A DNA stretch of 64,000 nucleotides, taken from positions 87,520 to 151,519 of the forward strand of contig NZ_JADNRQ010000007.1 of NCBI RefSeq assembly GCF_015594625.1, given 5' to 3'. The notes beneath the pieces are model-generated. The model was not told where the DNA came from, made no database searches, and was given only the letters and a program-made list of their open reading frames with translations. This document shows, in pieces, positions 36,598 to 46,211 of the stretch; within the stretch, counting starts at the first letter, position 1; each line of letters begins with the position of its first letter. The DNA is from Desulfallas sp. Bu1-1 (GTDB taxonomy: Bacteria > Bacillota > Desulfotomaculia > Desulfotomaculales > Desulfallaceae). Both the position numbers and the translations under genes were made by a program.

Positions 36598-37365
36598 GTG
36601 CAATACAATGAAAAAATTCAAAAAATCGCACAACTGATCAGGGAATCAAAAAAAACGCTGGCCTTAACCGGGGCGGGTATCAGTACGGAAAGCGGGATCC
36701 CCGATTACCGGAGCCCCGGAACCGGACTTTGGGAAAAACATGACCCCGTAAAAACAGCCAGCCTGTCTGCGTTGCGTAGAGATCCCGCGCAATTTTACGC
36801 CCTTAACCTGGAACGGTGGACCGCGTACGGCAACGCCAGGCCCAACGTGGCCCATTACGCACTGGCACGTCTGGAAAAAATGGGCCTGCTGCTGGGAGTA
36901 ATCACCCAGAATATCGACAGCCTGCACGTGCGGGCCGGATCGACCAGGGTCTGGGAGGTGCACGGCCACCTCAGGACCTGTCACTGCATGGATTGCCGTA
37001 AGACTTATCCATTTGATTTCCTGGTTGCTCGTTTCCGGCAAGGTGAAAATCCGCCGGCTTGCACCGCCTGTTCCGGTATTCTACGCCCGGACGTTGTACT
37101 GTTTGAAGACCGGATGAATGAGGATTTCTTTCAGGCCACCCAGGTAATTTCCGGTTGCCAGCTGTTAATCGTGGTAGGCAGCAGCCTTACCGTCTACCCC
37201 GTCGCAGGCCTGCCGGGCGTAGCAAGGCAGCTGGTGATTATTAACCGTACCCCCACGCCATGGGACGAAGAGGCGACAGTTGTCGTCAACAGCAGCGCCG
37301 GGCAAGTTTTAAGGGATGTCATGGCGGAATTGGGCGAGGTTATCCCGGCTGACTACGGTACTTGA
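36598..37365 (+). CDS. NAD-dependent protein deacetylase (Sir2 family)
   Basis: A 255-residue sirtuin that removes acetyl (or other acyl) groups from lysines using NAD. The NAD-binding motif 'TGAGISTESGIPDYRSPG', 'TQNIDSLHVRAGS', the catalytic His in 'VHGHLRTCHCMDC' and a four-Cys zinc site ('CHCMDC' and 'CTACSG') are all intact, as are 'PDVVLFEDRM' and 'VVGSSLTVYPVAGLP'. GTG 36598 is preceded by GGAGG. In this window the presence of several acyl-CoA synthetases suggests a role in reversing acyl inactivation of such enzymes, as for bacterial CobB; this is inferred, not shown. Confidence 0.93.
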   Translation: MQYNEKIQKIAQLIRESKKTLALTGAGISTESGIPDYRSPGTGLWEKHDPVKTASLSALRRDPAQFYALNLERWTAYGNARPNVAHYALARLEKMGLLLGVITQNIDSLHVRAGSTRVWEVHGHLRTCHCMDCRKTYPFDFLVARFRQGENPPACTACSGILRPDVVLFEDRMNEDFFQATQVISGCQLLIVVGSSLTVYPVAGLPGVARQLVIINRTPTPWDEEATVVVNSSAGQVLRDVMAELGEVIPADYGT

Positions 37366-37410
37366 ATAAAACAAAATTAACTTTCCACGAACAACCAAGT
37401 TACCTCTAAT

Positions 37411-38106
37411 TCAACGATCACCTGCAAGTTCCAGCAAGCCCAGCAATGGTAAGTGGTCTGAAGCCAGACTTTCGTACAGCTTGGATTCCCTTAATCGCCA
37501 GTGTGAGGAGAAAAAAATATAATCAATCTTATGCCTGGGTAATGTTGAAGGAAAAGTTGGCCATGCCCCCGCCGGGTCCACCGACAGAAGCGTGGCTTGG
37601 ATTTTTTTTATCTCCGGGGCTTCCGGCGAAGCGTTAAAATCACCGGTCAGGATCAGGGGTTCGGACTCGCTGTTGATGATATTCATTATTTCCCGCACCT
37701 GCAGCATGCGCTCACTTTGGTTAAGGCCCAGGTGGGTGGTAAAAAACGATATAGCGCGGTGCCCAAGACTAATCCGCACTCGTAGCAGGCCCCTTTTTTC
37801 CCCTGTGCTGGGTAGAGGAAAATTTTGTGACGATTCCACGGGATAACGGGAAAGCACTGTGTTACCGAATCGTATGAACAAAAACCGTGTGACGTTGGGG
37901 CCAAAAACAGCGTGCATACCCAGCATTTTGCCGATTTTACGCGGCTGGTCCGTAAATCCGCTGCGGGGATTGAAAAAATCAACTTCCTGTAACCCGGCAA
38001 TATCCGCCCCCGTCGCAGCGATAGTAAAAGCCACTGCCTCCGGGGATATTATGCCGCTGATGCCGTGGCAACTCCTGATGTTATAGGTAAGCACACGCAA
38101 TTTCAT
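37411..38106 (-). CDS. Endonuclease/exonuclease/phosphatase-family protein
   Basis: A 231-residue Mg-dependent phosphodiesterase fold. Motifs are 'LTYNIRSCHG', 'IAGLQEVDFF', 'FFTTHLGL', 'LTGDFNASP', 'KIDYIFFSS' and 'SDHLPLLGLLEL', which include the catalytic Asn, Glu, Asp, Asn and His residues. There is no signal peptide, so it is cytosolic. The ATG at 38106 is chosen with a weak upstream site; an in-frame GTG lies three codons earlier. Substrate is unknown. Confidence 0.88.
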   Translation of the reverse strand: MKLRVLTYNIRSCHGISGIISPEAVAFTIAATGADIAGLQEVDFFNPRSGFTDQPRKIGKMLGMHAVFGPNVTRFLFIRFGNTVLSRYPVESSQNFPLPSTGEKRGLLRVRISLGHRAISFFTTHLGLNQSERMLQVREIMNIINSESEPLILTGDFNASPEAPEIKKIQATLLSVDPAGAWPTFPSTLPRHKIDYIFFSSHWRLRESKLYESLASDHLPLLGLLELAGDR

Positions 38107-38247
38107 TTTCGTCACCAGAGTTGATATAATGTATTAATAATATATGCCTGATCTATGCCATGCCGGTTCAGCCATCCTCCAGAATTTAATCCGCCCGCAT
38201 GTTACATTGGTTTAAGTGTCAATATCAATAAAAAGGAGCTTTCAACG

Positions 38248-39273
38248 TTGAGTATCGTAATTTTGGGAATTGAAACATCCTGCGATGAAACATCCGCTGC
38301 CGTTGTGGTGGACGGCGTTACGATTAAATCCAATGTCATCTCCTCCCAAGTTGATATACACCGTAAATTTGGCGGAGTGGTGCCTGAAATCGCCTCACGC
38401 AAGCATCTTGAGATGATCAACGCCGTCATCCGGGAAGCGCTGGACCGGGCGGAAATAGATTTTAAGGATTTGGACGCCGTGGCTGTGACATACGGTCCCG
38501 GACTGGTGGGGGCCTTACTGGTGGGGGTAGCCGCAGCCAAGGCCATCGCCTACGGCCTGGATCTACCCTTACTGGGCGTCAATCATATCGAGGGGCACAT
38601 TTTCGCAAATATGCTGGTTGAGTCCGAACCCGGGTTACCCGTGCTTTGTTTAATCGTTTCCGGCGGCCATACCGACCTGGTGCTGATCCGGGAGTTCGGC
38701 CGGTATGAATTGCTGGGCTCAACCCGGGACGACGCTGCCGGTGAAGCGTTTGATAAAGTGGCGCGCGTGCTGGGGCTCGGCTACCCGGGCGGTCCCTTAA
38801 TTGATAAATTGGCCGCTTGCGGCAACAAAGATGCCATTCCCCTACCGCGCGCATACCTGGAAGAAGGCAGTTTTGATTTCAGTTTCAGCGGCCTGAAAAC
38901 AGCGGTAATCAATTACATTCACCGCGCCGTGCAGAAAGGAGGGGAGCATATCAACAAAGCCGACGTAGCGGCAAGTTTTCGCCAGGCCATTGTGGATGTA
39001 CTGGCGGATAAAACCATGCTGGCCGCCCGGCGGTACGCTACAAAAAACATCATGCTGGCGGGCGGGGTGGCGGCCAATACACTGTTGCGGGAACAATTGT
39101 CCCGCAGGGCATCGGAGGAGGGTTTGCGGTTAATTTACCCCCCGCCGGTGCTTTGCACCGACAATGCGGCTATGATCGCTTGCGCCGCCTATTACAAGTA
39201 CTTGCGTCAAGATTTTGCACCCCTGACTCTAAACGCCGTGCCAAATTTGCGGTTGGGGCGGGATTGTTACTAA
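38248..39273 (+). CDS. tsaD: tRNA N6-adenosine threonylcarbamoyltransferase TsaD
   Basis: TsaD transfers threonylcarbamoyl to A37 of ANN-decoding tRNAs and is essential in most bacteria. The 341 residues hold the ASKHA-fold motifs '[14 protein letters not shown]', the metal-binding '[13 protein letters not shown]', '[12 protein letters not shown]', '[23 protein letters not shown]'-type region and '[14 protein letters not shown]'. TTG 38248 follows AAGGAG by 9 bases; the frame extends further upstream without support. TsaB, TsaE and TsaC are not nearby. A cluster of DnaA-box-like sequences follows the gene. Confidence 0.95.
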   Translation: MSIVILGIETSCDETSAAVVVDGVTIKSNVISSQVDIHRKFGGVVPEIASRKHLEMINAVIREALDRAEIDFKDLDAVAVTYGPGLVGALLVGVAAAKAIAYGLDLPLLGVNHIEGHIFANMLVESEPGLPVLCLIVSGGHTDLVLIREFGRYELLGSTRDDAAGEAFDKVARVLGLGYPGGPLIDKLAACGNKDAIPLPRAYLEEGSFDFSFSGLKTAVINYIHRAVQKGGEHINKADVAASFRQAIVDVLADKTMLAARRYATKNIMLAGGVAANTLLREQLSRRASEEGLRLIYPPPVLCTDNAAMIACAAYYKYLRQDFAPLTLNAVPNLRLGRDCY

Positions 39274-39291
39274 CACGCCGCAGTCAAAAAG

Positions 39292-39462
39292 ATATCCACA
39301 AAAAATTCACAATGCTGCTTGATCATGTGTATGGCTTGTTGCCGGCCAATAGTTGAGCAGTGCGGTTATTCACAATATTTTTTTATACAAATATATTTAT
39401 TTTGCTGGTTTTAGTATATTTATTTTGCCTAAAAATATTTTTTCTGTGGATAATGTGGATAA
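39292..39462. other. Cluster of DnaA-box-like sequences
   Basis: Two perfect boxes TGTGGATAA lie side by side at 39445-39453 and 39454-39462; TTATTCACA lies at 39366-39374 and ATATCCACA (one mismatch) at 39292-39300. The region between is AT-rich. This could titrate or bind DnaA, or be a regulatory site. dnaA is not in the window. Confidence 0.5.
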
Positions 39463-39514
39463 GTCTGTTAATAACTTGTTAATTAAGAGTTTAACCTGTG
39501 GGTGGAATTTTATC

Positions 39515-40864
39515 TTGCGAATGCAAAATTTTGTCGAATCGCTAATTTACTGGAGTGCGGGGCACGGCAACATTCTGCCGTTGACATCCCGTTGTAATGT
39601 CAGCTGTATTTTTTGTAGCAACCGGCTGAACCCTGAAGGCGTGGAAGTGTTCAATATCAAGCCGCGCACACCCGACCAGGTGCGTCAAACTGTGGAGTTC
39701 CTGGACCCGCTGCGCCCGGTGGTGATCGGAGAGTCGGTAACCAGGATCAACGAGGGGGAACCTTTTTCACACCCGCAAATAGAGGAAATTTTGATTAGCA
39801 TCCGGAAGGCTTTACCCCGGACGCCCATCCGGATTACCACCAACGGTTCCCTTCTTGATCACCGGCGCGTATCCTTATTACAATCACTGGCGCCGGTAAC
39901 AGTCTATCTTTCCCTGAACAGTGCCAATGCCGCGGTTAGAAGGCAAATAATGAGCGATTCCCGGGCCTCCTATGCGGTGTCGGCAGCTTCATTGCTTGGC
40001 CGGCACGGCTTTGATTGGCACGGAAGCGTTGTCGCCATGCCCCACCTGACCGGGTGGGACGATTTAAGAGATACCATCCTTTACTTGGCCCGGTGCAACG
40101 CTAAAACAATCCGGGTGTTTTGGCCGGGATACACCTGCTTGGCGCCGCCGGAGCTGCGGTTTCCTTCGTCGATGCCGGAGAGCTTGCGCGATTTTATTGG
40201 CGAAATTAAAGTGTCAACCCCGGTACCGGTGACCATGGAACCGCCATTAATCAACGACCTGCGCTCCGAAGTGGCAGGAGTGATTAAAGGTTCCCCGGCC
40301 CACCGGGCCGGTGTGCGGCAGGGGGACATAATCCGCGCGGTTAACGGAGCCGCCCCTTTTTCCCGGGTCCACGCCTATCAACTGACCAGAAATACGGCTG
40401 ACCCGCAGTTGACCATCACCAGTTCCGGCGCTGTGACCAAAACCGTGCTTTTGAGGAAAAAGGCGAGGGAAAGTTCGGGGCTGGTCATGGAATACGACAT
40501 CGACCCGTCGACGGTGCGGCAAATCGAGCGGGCCGTTACCGTAAGTGGAGCAAACCGAGTGCTCCTGCTAACTTCCGTACTGGCCCGGAATATAATCAAT
40601 AACGCATTGCTGCGCTTGAAATCAAGGCATTTCGTAACGGTCATCCCCGTGTCCAATAAACTCTTCGGTGGCTCGATAAACACAGCCGGTTTGCTTGTGG
40701 TAGACGATATGGTGGCTGCTATGCAGGATTTTTTCGCCCAGTTTCACCGCCCGGACCTGGTATTATTACCCCGCGCGCCGTTTGATCACCGCGGGCGCGA
40801 TCTCACCGGAAAATCCTGGCGGGAGATTGAGCAGCATTTGGGTCTGCCGGTTCAGGTAATATGA
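39515..40864 (+). CDS. Radical SAM protein with internal PDZ and DUF512-like C-terminus
   Basis: A 449-residue protein. It has a radical SAM domain with 'SRCNVSCIFC' (C-x3-C-x2-C) near residue 28, 'RINEGEPFSHPQIEEIL' and 'ITTNGSLL'. A PDZ-like domain follows about residue 250 ('VIKGSPAHRAGVRQGDII') and the final part contains 'VPVSNKLFGGSINTAGLLVV', which resembles the DUF512 domain ('G.SV.VAGLL'). In the usual DUF512 family the PDZ comes first. The start is TTG 39515, 8 bases after GGTGGA; ATG 39521 is possible. The reaction is unknown. Confidence 0.8.
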   Translation: MRMQNFVESLIYWSAGHGNILPLTSRCNVSCIFCSNRLNPEGVEVFNIKPRTPDQVRQTVEFLDPLRPVVIGESVTRINEGEPFSHPQIEEILISIRKALPRTPIRITTNGSLLDHRRVSLLQSLAPVTVYLSLNSANAAVRRQIMSDSRASYAVSAASLLGRHGFDWHGSVVAMPHLTGWDDLRDTILYLARCNAKTIRVFWPGYTCLAPPELRFPSSMPESLRDFIGEIKVSTPVPVTMEPPLINDLRSEVAGVIKGSPAHRAGVRQGDIIRAVNGAAPFSRVHAYQLTRNTADPQLTITSSGAVTKTVLLRKKARESSGLVMEYDIDPSTVRQIERAVTVSGANRVLLLTSVLARNIINNALLRLKSRHFVTVIPVSNKLFGGSINTAGLLVVDDMVAAMQDFFAQFHRPDLVLLPRAPFDHRGRDLTGKSWREIEQHLGLPVQVI

Positions 40865-40883
40865 TAGCTCGTAAAGTATTGCT

Positions 40884-41002
40884 TTGGCAGGGTTTTGTTA
40901 GCGTTAACAAGCAGTAACTTTAACCACTACGAAGATAATTGCGAAGAGAGCGATTGATACCACCGGAGCCCAGATACAAGTACCGGTTTTTGCAGTGAAA
41001 TC
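40884..41002 (+). repeat. Second, partial copy of the 247-bp element
   Basis: From GCGTTAAC (40901) to the end (41002) the length, 102 bases, equals that of the matching part of the hdrC-hdrB element (21691-21792). The last 44 bases agree at 40 positions, including CAGATACAAGTA and GGTTTTTGCAG. The left inverted repeat is missing, so it is truncated or decayed. ACCGG and CCGGT can pair around the shared loop and are followed by TTTT. It lies 88 bases before the paaK start. Confidence 0.65.
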
Positions 41003-41089
41003 AAATATTATAAATTAAAGTAAAACTCTTTTTTTAAACCTGAAGTTATGCTATTCTTTTTTAAACTAAATCGCGAAAGGAGTAAGCAG

Positions 41090-42388
41090 GTGTACTGGCA
41101 GAAGGAATACGAAACCATGCCGCGCGAGAGACTTGCGGACTTACAACTGGAAAGGCTTCAGCAAACAATTAAAAGAGTATACGATAACGTCCCATTTTAC
41201 CGCAACAAATTAAGCGAAGCCGGCATCGAGCCCGGTGATATCAAATCGCTGGATGATTTAAGCCGCTTGCCTTTTACCACCAAGCAGGACCTGCGGGACA
41301 ATTACCCCTTCGGCTTGTTCGCCGTTCCCATGGAAGAAGTGGTCAGATTGCACGCTTCGTCCGGAACTACCGGCAAACCGACAGTAGTAGGTTATACCCG
41401 GAACGACATTGTCACCTGGTCGGATTTGATGGCCCGGGCGCTGGTGATGGCGGGAGGGTCCAAGAAGGACATAGTGCAAAACGCTTACGGCTACGGTTTA
41501 TTCACCGGAGGTATGGGCATCCATTACGGTGCCGAGCGTTTGGGAGCCACAGTGGTACCCATATCGGGGGGAAATACTTCGCGCCAGTTGATGTTAATGC
41601 AGGATTTCGGCACCACCATCCTAACCTGTACACCCTCTTACGCCCTTTACCTGGGTGAGGAAATGGTCAATACCGGCATCGACCCGGCTAAATTAAAGCT
41701 GCGGATAGGCATTTTCGGAGCCGAGCCCTGGAGCGAGCGCATGCGCAACCAGCTGGAAGCTAAGCTTAACCTCACGGCGCTGGACATTTACGGCTTGAGC
41801 GAAGTAATCGGGCCGGGCGTGGCCATGGAGTGCCCCGAGAAAAAGGGCATGCATATATTTGAAGACAACTTCATTGCGGAAATCATCGACCCGGAAACAG
41901 GTCAACCGCTTCCCTACGGGCAGCCGGGGGAACTGGTGATCACCTCGCTGACCAAGGAAGCGCTGCCCATTATCCGTTACCGGACAAGGGACATTACCGT
42001 GCTAAAAGACGATGAGTGCGGGTGCGGCCGAACATTTGTCAGGATGGAGCGTGTAACCGGCAGAACCGATGATATGCTGATCATCAGGGGAGTTAACGTA
42101 TTCCCCTCCCAGATTGAAAGCGTGCTGCTGGAATTCGGCGATACCGAACCGCATTATCTGCTGGTGGTGGACCGTAAAGGAACGCTGGATGACCTGGAAA
42201 TCTGGGTGGAACTGAGCGACAAGTTTTTCTCGGATAAGGTCAGGGCGCTGGAGGACCTGGAAAAAAGGCTCCGGGCCCGAATTCTGAGCGTGTTGGGCAT
42301 TTCCGCCAGGATTAAGCTGGTTGAGCCGCGCACCATCCCGCGCAGCGAAGGCAAAGCCAAACGGGTGCTGGATAAGCGGGAAATCTAA
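41090..42388 (+). CDS. paaK: Phenylacetate-CoA ligase
   Basis: An AMP-forming ligase activating phenylacetate (or a related aryl acid) to the CoA thioester. The 432 residues match the family, with '[14 protein letters not shown]' as the adenylation core, '[20 protein letters not shown]', '[17 protein letters not shown]' and the C-terminal '[20 protein letters not shown]'. GTG 41090 follows AAAGGAG by 7 bases; the longer frame upstream is not needed. The gene is followed by an ACT-domain protein 60 bases later, a pair often seen with indolepyruvate oxidoreductase genes, which are not in this window. Confidence 0.92.
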   Translation: MYWQKEYETMPRERLADLQLERLQQTIKRVYDNVPFYRNKLSEAGIEPGDIKSLDDLSRLPFTTKQDLRDNYPFGLFAVPMEEVVRLHASSGTTGKPTVVGYTRNDIVTWSDLMARALVMAGGSKKDIVQNAYGYGLFTGGMGIHYGAERLGATVVPISGGNTSRQLMLMQDFGTTILTCTPSYALYLGEEMVNTGIDPAKLKLRIGIFGAEPWSERMRNQLEAKLNLTALDIYGLSEVIGPGVAMECPEKKGMHIFEDNFIAEIIDPETGQPLPYGQPGELVITSLTKEALPIIRYRTRDITVLKDDECGCGRTFVRMERVTGRTDDMLIIRGVNVFPSQIESVLLEFGDTEPHYLLVVDRKGTLDDLEIWVELSDKFFSDKVRALEDLEKRLRARILSVLGISARIKLVEPRTIPRSEGKAKRVLDKREI

Positions 42389-42448
42389 TCAAATAATGTA
42401 AAACTATTGTTCCGGGGCAAATTAAAATTAATTAAGGGGGGCGAGCAG

Positions 42449-42880
42449 GTGAAAGTAAAACAAATATCAGTGTTCCTGGAGAACAAGTCGGGCCGCCTGG
42501 CGCAGGTAACCCGGGTGCTGGGTGAGAACAACATCAATATCAGGGCTTTATCCATTGCCGATACCACGGATTTTGGCATTTTGCGCCTGATAGTAAACAA
42601 CCCCGACCCCGCTTACCGGGCGCTTAAGGACGCCGGGTTCACCGTCAGCACCACCGAAGTGATCGCAGTGGAAGTGAAAGATGAACCCGGCGGTTTGGCC
42701 AGGGTGCTGGAAATACTGCAAAACGTCAACATTAATATCGAATACCTCTACGCGTTTCTTCAGAAGGCAACTAACGCCGCCTTGGTGGTTTTCCGCGTGG
42801 AACAGCTTGATGAGGCAATCAAAGTATTACAGGAAAACAATATCAGTATTTTGGAAGGCAGTCGCGTATATGCATTGTAA
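42449..42880 (+). CDS. Tandem ACT-domain protein
   Basis: A 143-residue cytosolic protein of two ACT domains that would bind an amino acid ('[20 protein letters not shown]' and '[18 protein letters not shown]'). GTG 42449 is chosen since GGGGGG lies 7-8 bases upstream. Its place after paaK suggests a sensor or regulator of aromatic amino-acid breakdown, an inference from common gene order. There is no DNA-binding domain in it. A terminator follows. Confidence 0.85.
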   Translation: MKVKQISVFLENKSGRLAQVTRVLGENNINIRALSIADTTDFGILRLIVNNPDPAYRALKDAGFTVSTTEVIAVEVKDEPGGLARVLEILQNVNINIEYLYAFLQKATNAALVVFRVEQLDEAIKVLQENNISILEGSRVYAL

Positions 42881-42907
42881 TCATGGTTTTGAAATACTGC
42901 TCTAAAC

Positions 42908-42938
42908 CCTTCCCTTAACGGGAAGGATTTATTTTTTT
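42908..42938 (+). terminator. Intrinsic terminator after the ACT gene
   Basis: CCTTCCC and GGGAAGG form a 7-bp stem around TTAAC, followed by ATTTATTTTTTT. Confidence 0.75.
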
Positions 42939-43034
42939 ACCGGCGAAATATATTGTATACTGTTTCCAGGTATTTGCGGGTTGTGTCTTTGACATTAAAA
43001 ATTTTTGCTAATAAGAATCTTTGGAGGAATTAAT

Positions 43035-43619
43035 GTGTCCAAAAACGAATTAAGAAAGAATGTAATCGCGGGGCGCAATGCCCTTTCCGGCCGGGACGTG
43101 GCGGAAAAAAGTAAAATAATCGCCGGGCGGATAATGGAATTAAAAGAGTACCAAAACGCGCTCACGGTGATGGCTTATATTGATTTCCGCAACGAGGTGC
43201 AAACGGAGGCAATTATTCAAGACGCGTTACGCAAGGGTAAGCGGGTAGCCATTCCCATAACGGATATCCGGAACAAAAAATTAATTCCTTCGTTGCTGGA
43301 AAATTACCCCGGCGACCTGGCCCCGGGAACATGGGGCATCCTGGAACCCAAACCCGGGTGTATCCGCCCGGTGGAGCCGGGTGAAATCGACTTGGTCATA
43401 GTGCCCGGTGTGGCCTTTGATACAGCGGGCAACCGGCTCGGTTACGGCGGTGGCTTTTACGACCGCTTTCTCCCCCGCACCAGGCGGGACACTGTATTCC
43501 TTTCCCCGGCCTTTGAGTTGCAGGTGAGGCCCAACGTATACCCCGGCAAACATGACATCCCCATCCATTTACTGGTTACCGAGGACAGGGTGCTTGATTT
43601 TCGTCACATCAGGCAATAA
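43035..43619 (+). CDS. 5-formyltetrahydrofolate cyclo-ligase
   Basis: This enzyme converts 5-formyl-THF to 5,10-methenyl-THF with ATP and keeps the folate pool active. The 194 residues show 'KNELRKNVIAGRNAL', 'VAIPITD', 'LVIVPGVAFDTAGNRLGYGG' and 'GGGFYDRFL', the ATP-binding signature. GTG 43035 follows GGAGG by 7 bases. It lies just upstream of the formate dehydrogenase operon. Since formate and folate C1 metabolism meet in acetogens, the proximity may be meaningful, but 90 bases separate it from the next gene. Confidence 0.93.
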   Translation: MSKNELRKNVIAGRNALSGRDVAEKSKIIAGRIMELKEYQNALTVMAYIDFRNEVQTEAIIQDALRKGKRVAIPITDIRNKKLIPSLLENYPGDLAPGTWGILEPKPGCIRPVEPGEIDLVIVPGVAFDTAGNRLGYGGGFYDRFLPRTRRDTVFLSPAFELQVRPNVYPGKHDIPIHLLVTEDRVLDFRHIRQ

Positions 43620-43709
43620 CAATTATTCACCAAACCTGGCAATCTACCCGGGCGACCCAAACGCTTGGGCTGATGTAATGTTTTGTAATAACGAGAGGAG
43701 GGAGAAGTT

Positions 43710-44195
43710 TTGGCAGCGTGCAAGTGTGAACAAAACCTGGAATCAAAGTATCAAGAATTACAGAAAGTCTTTGACAAGTACAGAAATGTAAAGGGAGCTT
43801 TGATTCCGCTGCTGCAGGAGGCCCAGGAAATTTTCGGCTACCTGCCCGGGGATGTCATGAAAAAGATATCCCGGGAAATCGGCGTACCCTTCAGTAAAAC
43901 CTTCGGAGTGGCGACTTTTTATTCGCAGTTTCATTTAAAGCCCAGGGGCCGCAACATTATCAGGCTGTGCCAGGGTACGGCCTGCCACGTGCGGGGTGCC
44001 GCCAAGGTGTTTGAAGCCGTATCCCAGGACCTCGGGGTAAGCAGGAATGAAACCACCACTGACCAGCGTTACACCCTGGAAACCGTGGCCTGCCTGGGCG
44101 CCTGTGGACTGGCGCCCGTTATGATGGTGAACGACGATACCCACGGCCGCTTGACCCCCGACAAGGCCGTTTCAGTAATCAAAAACTACGAATAG
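43710..44195 (+). CDS. NuoE-like [2Fe-2S] subunit of the formate dehydrogenase complex (HylC/HymA type)
   Basis: A thioredoxin-fold [2Fe-2S] subunit of 161 residues, like the 24-kDa subunit of complex I. The ligands are in 'CQGTACHVRGA' and 'CLGACGLAP'. The N-terminal helices 'LIPLLQEAQEIFGYLPGDVM' are typical of NuoE. It passes electrons between NuoF and other clusters. TTG 43710 follows GGAGGG by about 9 bases. It heads a four-gene operon with NuoF-like, HylA-like and FdhA proteins, spaced 17-46 bases apart. Confidence 0.93.
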   Translation: MAACKCEQNLESKYQELQKVFDKYRNVKGALIPLLQEAQEIFGYLPGDVMKKISREIGVPFSKTFGVATFYSQFHLKPRGRNIIRLCQGTACHVRGAAKVFEAVSQDLGVSRNETTTDQRYTLETVACLGACGLAPVMMVNDDTHGRLTPDKAVSVIKNYE

Positions 44196-44212
44196 AAAGG
44201 AGGCCTGGCAAT

Positions 44213-46165
44213 TTGAAAAGCTTGTTGGATAAATGTTGTGACAAATGCACCCATAAACCCCAAACTCCATGCCGGGACTTCATCAAGTGCCGCAAGGCGG
44301 GTCCGATTTGCCATGACGACGAATTATGCCGTCAAAAGAGACAAAATATATTATCCGACATCCATCTTCCGGAAGGTTCGGAAAAGAAAAATATTCTTAT
44401 CTGCGCCGGTACCGGCTGTACTTCATCCGGATCAAGAAAACTGGTTGACGTATTAAAAGAGGAGCTTCAAAAGCACGGCCTCTCCGATAAGGTCAAGGTA
44501 ACCATTACCGGCTGCCACGGCTTTTGCGAGCAGGGTCCGCTGATGATCGTGGAACCCGACAAAACTTTCTATGTCCGGGTGCAGGAACAGGATGTGGCAG
44601 AAATTGTGGAACAAAACTTGATCGGTGGCCAAGTAGTTGAAAGATTACTTTATAAAGATCCCACTACAGGCGAACTGGCCAGGACTTACGAAACCGTACC
44701 CTTTTACGCCAAGCAACAGCGCCTGGTGTTGCACAACTGCGGGCATATCAACCCTGAAGACGTGGCCGAGTACATTGCCAACGACGGTTACGCCGGCTTC
44801 GTCAAGGCTTTGTTTGAAATGACCCCCGAACAAGTGATTGAAGAAGTTAAAAAATCGGGCCTGCGCGGGCGCGGGGGCGCGGGATTCCCCACCGGTATGA
44901 AGTGGGGCTTTGTGCGCCAGGCACCGGGCAACAAAAAATACGTTGTGTGCAACGCTGACGAAGGCGACCCGGGCGCCTTCATGGACCGTAGCGTACTGGA
45001 AGGCGACCCCCATGCAGTGCTGGAAGGCATGATGATCTGCGGTTACGCCGTGGGCGCCGACGAGGGTTACATTTACGTGCGGGCCGAGTACCCCCTGGCC
45101 ATTGAACGGCTCAAGATCGCCATCGCCCAGGCCGAACAATACGGTATTCTGGGAGACAACATTTTCAATTCAGGATTTAATTTCCACATCAAGATCAAGG
45201 CCGGCGCCGGCGCCTTCGTATGCGGCGAAGAAACCGCGCTGCTCACTTCCATCGAGGGCAACCGCGGCATGCCCAGGGTCAGGCCGCCATTCCCGGCCCA
45301 ATCAGGCCTGTGGGGCAAGCCCACCAACCTGAACAATGTGGAAACCTATGCCAACGTGCCCTATATTATCCGCAACGGCGGCGATGAATATGCCAAGTTG
45401 GGCACCGAGAAAAGCAAGGGCACCAAAATTTTCGCCCTGACCGGCAAAGTAAACAACACCGGCTTGGTGGAAGTGCCCATGGGCATGACTATGCGGGACA
45501 TTATTTTCACCATCGGTGGCGGCATCCAGGGCGGCAAAAAATTCAAGGCCGTGCAAATCGGCGGCCCGTCGGGCGGCTGCATTCCGGAGGAAAACCTGGA
45601 CCTACCGGTGGATTATGATTCGCTGACCGCCGCGGGCGCGATGATGGGCTCGGGCGGCCTGGTGGTCATGGACGAAACCACCTGCATGGTAGACGTGGCC
45701 CGGTTCTTCCTCACTTTTACCCAGGCCGAGTCCTGCGGCAAGTGCACCCCCTGCCGGGAAGGCACTAAGCGCATGCTGGAAATCCTCACCCGTATCTGTG
45801 ACGGCAAGGGTGAAATGGAAGACCTGGAAACCCTGGAACGCCTGGGCCGGGTGGTCAAGAACACCGCCCTGTGCGGTCTGGGCCAGACATGTCCCAACCC
45901 GATCCTGTCCACCCTGCGTTACTTTAAAGACGAGTATGTTGCCCATATCCGGGACAAGCACTGCCCCGCCGGAGTATGTCCCAGCCTGCTGGTATATAAA
46001 ATCGACCCGGAGAAGTGCAAGGGCTGCGGCAAGTGCGCCAAGAACTGTCCAGCCGGCGCCATTACGGGTGAAAAGAAAGAGCCGCATGTCATTGACCCGG
46101 ATAAATGCATCAAGTGCGGCGCTTGCATGCAGGGTTGCAAGTTCAACGCCATTTACAAGGCCTAG
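44213..46165 (+). CDS. NuoF-like NAD/FMN subunit of the formate dehydrogenase complex (HylB/HymB type)
   Basis: A 650-residue diaphorase subunit. A short Cys-rich N-terminus (residues 1-43, with 'CCDKCTHKPQTPC') precedes a thioredoxin-like [2Fe-2S] domain ('ICAGTGCTSSGS', about 60-140), the NuoF core with FMN/NADH motifs ('GRGGAGFPTGMKW', 'GAGAFVCGEETALL'), the [4Fe-4S] motif 'SCGKCTPCREG' (about 508), and two ferredoxin-type clusters at the C-terminus (about 602 and 632). This layout is like the bifurcating HydB/HylB proteins. It would oxidise or reduce NAD(H). TTG 44213 follows AGGAGG. Confidence 0.94.
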   Translation: MKSLLDKCCDKCTHKPQTPCRDFIKCRKAGPICHDDELCRQKRQNILSDIHLPEGSEKKNILICAGTGCTSSGSRKLVDVLKEELQKHGLSDKVKVTITGCHGFCEQGPLMIVEPDKTFYVRVQEQDVAEIVEQNLIGGQVVERLLYKDPTTGELARTYETVPFYAKQQRLVLHNCGHINPEDVAEYIANDGYAGFVKALFEMTPEQVIEEVKKSGLRGRGGAGFPTGMKWGFVRQAPGNKKYVVCNADEGDPGAFMDRSVLEGDPHAVLEGMMICGYAVGADEGYIYVRAEYPLAIERLKIAIAQAEQYGILGDNIFNSGFNFHIKIKAGAGAFVCGEETALLTSIEGNRGMPRVRPPFPAQSGLWGKPTNLNNVETYANVPYIIRNGGDEYAKLGTEKSKGTKIFALTGKVNNTGLVEVPMGMTMRDIIFTIGGGIQGGKKFKAVQIGGPSGGCIPEENLDLPVDYDSLTAAGAMMGSGGLVVMDETTCMVDVARFFLTFTQAESCGKCTPCREGTKRMLEILTRICDGKGEMEDLETLERLGRVVKNTALCGLGQTCPNPILSTLRYFKDEYVAHIRDKHCPAGVCPSLLVYKIDPEKCKGCGKCAKNCPAGAITGEKKEPHVIDPDKCIKCGACMQGCKFNAIYKA

Positions 46166-46211
46166 CCTGATCCGTTACAGCAAGCGACTCTCTGAAAAGG
46201 AGGGAAAATAA

